Shown: positions 5,949 to 8,932 of the stretch, piece by piece | Layout of the letters: every line of letters begins with the position of its first letter | Position numbering within the stretch: the stretch's first letter is position 1 | Source of the DNA: Bog-159 sp049520215 | Lineage (GTDB): Bacteria > Acidobacteriota > Terriglobia > Bryobacterales > Bryobacteraceae | NCBI GenBank assembly: GCA_049520215.1 | Contig: JBEKPZ010000304.1 | Span: 1 to 8,932 of the forward strand | Reading direction: 5' to 3' | Length of the DNA stretch: 8,932 nucleotides | Notes under the pieces: model-generated | Seen by the model: only the letters and a program-made list of their open reading frames with translations | What the model was told of the DNA's origin: nothing | The model's database searches: none | Translations under genes and position numbers: made by a program

Positions 5949-6040
5949 AGGATGCTGAAAAGGCTCTCACAGGCTGAAGCCTGTGCCACCGGCAATTGGT
6001 GGCACAGACTTTAGTCTGTGAGAGCCTTTTTCAGCATCCT
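5949..6040. repeat. 92-bp inverted-repeat (MITE/REP-doublet-like) element
   Basis: The left arm (5949-5990) and the reverse complement of the right arm (5998-6040) match over about 42 bases, with three substitutions and one A-run length difference. Each arm contains its own hairpin: CACAGGCT-GA-AGCCTGTG at 5968-5985 and CACAGACT-TT-AGTCTGTG at 6003-6020. One G-C stem pair (5973/5980) is A-T (6008/6015) in the other arm, a compensated change. The apex CT-NN-AG is the same as in the RAYT-linked repeats at 3107-3763, though the stem sequences differ. I interpret it as a non-autonomous element moved by a RAYT-like enzyme. The right arm also encodes the last nine residues and stop of the VWA-like gene. 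Confidence 0.82.
5962..6031. terminator. Probable bidirectional intrinsic terminator within the inverted repeat
   Basis: GGCTCTCACAG (5962-5972) pairs perfectly with CTGTGAGAGCC (6016-6026) and is followed on the plus strand by TTTTT (6027-6031). On the minus strand the same stem is followed by TTTT (complement of 5958-5961). It lies between the convergent VOC and VWA-like genes, 28 bp after the VOC stop, so it can end both transcripts. The inner part of the loop is itself structured by the two short hairpins. The role is inferred from position and the T-runs. Confidence 0.6.
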
Positions 6041-6853
6041 CACCCCCAAACCGATGCCGGCCGCGTCGGAAGGTCTCTGATAAGTAGCCTTCAGGATCTC
6101 CGTCTGCCGGGCGCCAGGCGCACGCGAATCCGGCAGCACGCAGTAGCGCTCCTGGACCTGCAGCTTGACTCCCTTGCGCTCACAGGTGACTCGAATTTTG
6201 TGGAACTTGTTATCCCAATTCTCCGCTGAGGGCGCATAGGCAATCTCGTAAGTGCCGCAGTCAACCCAATCGCCGTCGCAGGGGAGCGAATTCGTAATTG
6301 CCGGCATTATATTCGCGATCCAGACGAGATCCCGCCGGCCGGGCAAGGCAGCCAATTGGTTCGACACTACTTCGAGCTGATGGTATGTTCTTTTGGCGCG
6401 ATCCTCGCGGTCCAGACCGCCCGGCCGGGCGCCGTTGGCTTTCTCCATGGCCTTATTCAACTCCTGGTCGAAGGTTCCCAGCCAAGCGGCGCCCGCGGCG
6501 GCCCGCGGGCCGATGGGGCGAATGGGAATGAGTTCTCCATCGAGACCGAGTATGTAGAAGTATACCTGCCCGGCCGCCTCGAGCTGCGGGATGGATTTCG
6601 CAAGGCTGCGCCAGGTGTCCAGCCGGTTCGCGTCGCCCTCGTTCAGCAGGTCGAAGAGGATGGCTACGGCATGCGGCATCAGGCCGCCGGGGCGGTTCGT
6701 ATACTCGTGGGGACCTAGCTCCGCCGAGTTCTTCGCGACGGGGCTCCGGAACAGCAATATGGTCTGGGATTTGCCTTGATCGGCAACCTTGAAATCGCCG
6801 GCGGTCAGATCCGTCACCGGCTGCCCTTTGGAGTCCAACACGAGCGGGTGCAA
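6011..6853 (-). CDS. VWA-like protein of the acidobacterial VWFA type, start displaced by frameshift and C-terminus replaced by repeat
   Basis: The readable frame gives 280 residues from a TTG at 6853, but that start falls after the signal peptide, so this is not the natural N-terminus. It resembles the secreted VWFA-domain family common in Acidobacteria (which I know as TIGR03436): HPLVLDSKGQPVTDLTAGDF at residues 2-21, AVAILFDLLNEGDAN (62-76) where the metal site DxSxS would be, RRDLVWIAN (173-181), and a C-terminal sheet GTYEIAYAPS...FHKIRVTCERKGVKL (200-231). The MIDAS motif is degenerate (DLLN). In the family as I recall it, more sequence follows; here, after Val271, the last residues RMLKKALTD and the TAA come from the inverted repeat. 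The same-frame sequence 6854-6946 encodes a signal peptide without a start codon. The gene follows the quinoprotein gene with a coupled ATG in another frame, so it is possibly a pseudogene. Confidence 0.75.
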   Translation of the reverse strand: MHPLVLDSKGQPVTDLTAGDFKVADQGKSQTILLFRSPVAKNSAELGPHEYTNRPGGLMPHAVAILFDLLNEGDANRLDTWRSLAKSIPQLEAAGQVYFYILGLDGELIPIRPIGPRAAAGAAWLGTFDQELNKAMEKANGARPGGLDREDRAKRTYHQLEVVSNQLAALPGRRDLVWIANIMPAITNSLPCDGDWVDCGTYEIAYAPSAENWDNKFHKIRVTCERKGVKLQVQERYCVLPDSRAPGARQTEILKATYQRPSDAAGIGLGVRMLKKALTD

Positions 6854-6950
6854 ATGGACGAGAGGCGGCGGCGCGGTAGCTTGCGCCCAAAGCCCGGCGG
6901 CAGCCAGAGCAAGCGCCGGGAGGGTGAATAATGTGGTGGGTGTGTCTCAT
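6854..6950 (-). other. Signal-peptide coding segment of the VWA-like gene with out-of-frame coupled start
   Basis: Read in the frame of the VWA-like gene, this stretch encodes TTLFTLPALALAAAGLWAQ followed by ATAPPPLVH, a classic signal peptide with an A-x-A-like cleavage region. No ATG, GTG or TTG lies in that frame before the TGA at 6949-6947, which is the stop of the quinoprotein gene. An ATG at 6950-6948 overlaps that TGA as ATGA, the usual coupled start, but is one base out of frame. Removing one C from the CACACCCACC run at about 6936-6945 would join it as MRHTTTLF into the signal peptide. So there is probably a one-base insertion here, real or a sequencing/assembly error. Confidence 0.72.
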
Positions 6951-8932
6951 TGCGGTAGGCCAAACGCCACTATATTACCTCCGGCGGCGACGGCTACGTA
7001 CTGGGTTCCTTTGGCCGTGTAAGTCATGGGCGACGCCTTCCACTCCGTATTGAGTTGCATGTTCCAGAGCGGCGCGCCAGTGGCCCCATCCACTGCCGCG
7101 AAAGCGCCCGAGTCGTCGCAATAAAACACCAGTCCGGACGCCGTGGCCAGCACGCCGCCCCAGCTTTCCGCTTCGCCCGATTGCGGGATTTCCCAGGCGA
7201 TCTTGCCGGTCTGGAGATCGAGCGCGCGTAGGTATTGCCGAGGCCGTTCGCCGGGGACTTCGCGGGCACCGCCCCCGTAGTACGACTCGCCGGCCTTCCA
7301 CACCGCCGAAGATTTCGAGAAGATGCTGCACTTCTCGAGCGCCATCAGATAAAAGAGACCGTTGCCCGGATCGAACGCGGTGGACATCCAGTTGGTGGCG
7401 CCGTCCATGGATGGGCAGGCGCGCGCTCCGGCCGGCGCCGGCTCGGGCGCAGGCAACGTCAGCCCGTGTACGAATGGCGTTGCGCGCAAGAACTCGCCGG
7501 TGGTGCGGTCGAGGACGTAGAAGAATCCGTTGCGATTGGCTTGCAGGAGCAGCTTGCGTTGGCGGCCGCCGTAGGATGCATCCACCAGCATGGGCGTTTC
7601 GGTGGCGTCCCAATCGTGCAGATCGTGAGGCGTGAATTGGTAATGCCACTTTAGGGCGCCGGTTTGCGGGTCCAGAGCGAGCACCGAATCGGAATACAGG
7701 TTGTCGCCGCGGCGCTCGTCGCCGTTGAAATCCGGGCACGGATTGCCCGTGGGCCAGAAGACGGTATCGGTTTCGAGATCGTAGGTGCCGGTGAGCCATG
7801 TGGATGCGCAGCCGTGCTCGATGGCGCGGCCGACCCAGGTGGCGGCGGGAGGCTCACCGGGTGAAGGCACGGTCCAGAAGCGCCACACGCGCTGGCCGGT
7901 GGCCGCACTGTAGGCCGCCACAAATCCGCGGATGCCTTCATCGCCGCCGGAGGTCCCGGAAAGCACCAGGTCTTTGACCACCAGCGGCGCGGATGTGGCG
8001 CCATAGTTCTCTGTGGAGTCGGCCATCTGGGTGTCCCATAGGAGTGCGCCTGTCAGGCGATGGAGGGCGATCAGATGGGCATTGTCGGTGACCATGAACA
8101 CGCGATCGCCCAGCACGGCCACGCCGCGGTTGATGCCGCCCGCCGCGTCGCCGGAAAGGCCTTTGCTGCGCGGGCGCTCGTAGTGCCAGATCGCGCGACC
8201 CGTGGCGGCGTCGAGCGCCCAGGCGGCATTCACGTTGGTGACGTACATGACGCCGTCCACTACCACCGGGGTCACTTCCAGATGGCGCGCATTGGGGATC
8301 GGGAAAATCCAGCGCGGCGCGAGCTGGACGACATTGCGTGGCGCAATCTGGTTGAGCGTGCTGTAGCGGTTGCCGCCCAGTTGGCCGTGATAAGTGGGCC
8401 AGTCGCCGGGCTGCGGATGGACGATGCGGTCCCAGGCGATGGCGCCGGGAAGGTCCGTCGCGGCAGGCGCTTGCGGTTCCGCGCGCGGATACGCCAGGTA
8501 CGCCAGCAGGTTCTGCAAATCGGTTGCGGTGGACTTCAGCGCCGGCATATATGACGACGCATCGCGGATGATGCCGGTAACCTCGTCACGGCGCAGGAGG
8601 TAGAGACGTCCATCGAACCCCTGCACTTGGAGGTCGTAGAGGCTCTCGTTGCGCAGAAAGCCGCGGACCGCGGAACCGGTGCGCAAGCGCACGGTAGCCA
8701 CCGCATAGCCGGGCCGACGCCGTGCGGCCGGTTTTAACAACGATTGCTCCATTTCGGCGAGCGTCAGCTCGGCTCCGGCATTGCTGAGATCGGGACCGGT
8801 CAAGCCGCCCCGGCCGTTCAGCATATGGCACTGCGCGCAGCCGCCAGCGCCGAAGAAGAACGACTGGCCCACGTCGGGATCGCCCGGCGGCATGCTGTCC
8901 CTGGCCGGCGTTACCCGCGAACGCACAAACGC
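6947..8932 (-). CDS. Cytochrome c-PQQ-dependent dehydrogenase fusion (quinoprotein), 5' end outside window
   Basis: The frame is open to the right edge, so the N-terminus is missing; numbering is from the GTG at 8926. Residues 18-148 form a cytochrome c domain with heme motif CAQCH (C30, C33, H34), GRGGLTGPDLSNAG, and a likely axial Met127 in SSYMPAL, as in the heme-binding domains of planctomycete/verrucomicrobial/acidobacterial secreted proteins. Residues 160-659 form an eight-bladed PQQ propeller: DWPTYHGQLGGNRYSTLNQI (175-194) and repeated ALDxxTGxxxW tryptophan-docking motifs (e.g. 237-247, 417-427, 568-578). The probable catalytic Asp440 lies in HDLHDWDATETP; the residue two further on is Thr442, not the Asp of lanthanide-type enzymes, suggesting calcium. 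It would oxidise an alcohol or sugar-like substrate in the periplasm and pass electrons to its own heme. The TGA overlaps the ATG at 6950 next to the VWA-like gene. Confidence 0.92.
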   Translation of the reverse strand, partial: AFVRSRVTPARDSMPPGDPDVGQSFFFGAGGCAQCHMLNGRGGLTGPDLSNAGAELTLAEMEQSLLKPAARRRPGYAVATVRLRTGSAVRGFLRNESLYDLQVQGFDGRLYLLRRDEVTGIIRDASSYMPALKSTATDLQNLLAYLAYPRAEPQAPAATDLPGAIAWDRIVHPQPGDWPTYHGQLGGNRYSTLNQIAPRNVVQLAPRWIFPIPNARHLEVTPVVVDGVMYVTNVNAAWALDAATGRAIWHYERPRSKGLSGDAAGGINRGVAVLGDRVFMVTDNAHLIALHRLTGALLWDTQMADSTENYGATSAPLVVKDLVLSGTSGGDEGIRGFVAAYSAATGQRVWRFWTVPSPGEPPAATWVGRAIEHGCASTWLTGTYDLETDTVFWPTGNPCPDFNGDERRGDNLYSDSVLALDPQTGALKWHYQFTPHDLHDWDATETPMLVDASYGGRQRKLLLQANRNGFFYVLDRTTGEFLRATPFVHGLTLPAPEPAPAGARACPSMDGATNWMSTAFDPGNGLFYLMALEKCSIFSKSSAVWKAGESYYGGGAREVPGERPRQYLRALDLQTGKIAWEIPQSGEAESWGGVLATASGLVFYCDDSGAFAAVDGATGAPLWNMQLNTEWKASPMTYTAKGTQYVAVAAGGNIVAFGLPQ

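Noticed and set aside
6453..6950. 165-codon minus-strand frame from the ATG that overlaps the quinoprotein stop
   Set aside because: After the first few codons the translation is Arg/Ala/Ser-rich with no family resemblance, while the neighbouring frame encodes a signal peptide and VWA-like domain. The ATG is probably the original start, displaced by an indel.

Overview
The window is GC-rich, tightly packed bacterial DNA. I read it as Acidobacteriota, probably a Solibacter/Bryobacter-like lineage. The basis is a VWA-like protein that resembles the acidobacterial VWFA family, a secreted quinoprotein with a fused cytochrome c domain, and palindromic repeats with a RAYT transposase. The assignment is inference; there is no rRNA or other marker gene here.

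Layout. (i) 1-540 (+): the 3' end of a PLP-dependent class I/II aminotransferase. It converges on the next gene with a 1-bp gap. (ii) 542-5449 (-): a run transcribed right to left. The order is a receiver/thioredoxin-reductase-like fusion (5449-3773), then a RAYT/REP cassette on the opposite strand (3107-3763), then a soluble histidine kinase with an N-terminal cNMP-like domain (3102-1690), a UBP-type zinc finger protein (1693-1433, 4-bp ATGA overlap with the kinase), and an exported Nif3-like protein (1420-542). (iii) 5520-5933 (+): a VOC/glyoxalase-fold protein, divergent from the fusion gene. (iv) 5949-6040: a 92-bp inverted-repeat element between convergent genes, probably also a bidirectional terminator. 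(v) 6011-6950 (-): a VWA-like secreted protein with an apparent frameshift just after its coupled start codon and a C-terminus supplied by the repeat. (vi) 6947-8932 (-): a cytochrome c-PQQ dehydrogenase fusion that runs off the right edge.

How the genes may work together. Kinase, receiver-flavoenzyme and zinc finger look like one cytosolic signalling unit. The receiver's output is a FAD/NAD(P)H oxidoreductase rather than a DNA-binding domain, so phosphorylation would control redox chemistry directly. The thiol positions expected of the flavoenzyme and of its glutaredoxin-like middle segment are all replaced, so it is probably not a true thioredoxin reductase. A RAYT cassette has entered this unit between the fusion gene and the kinase; removing it would leave about 13 bp between them.

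The most distinctive DNA-level signal is the palindromic repeats. Two repeat families with different stems share the hairpin apex CT-NN-AG. In two places the TAA at that apex is the stop codon of a gene: the RAYT itself and the VWA-like gene.
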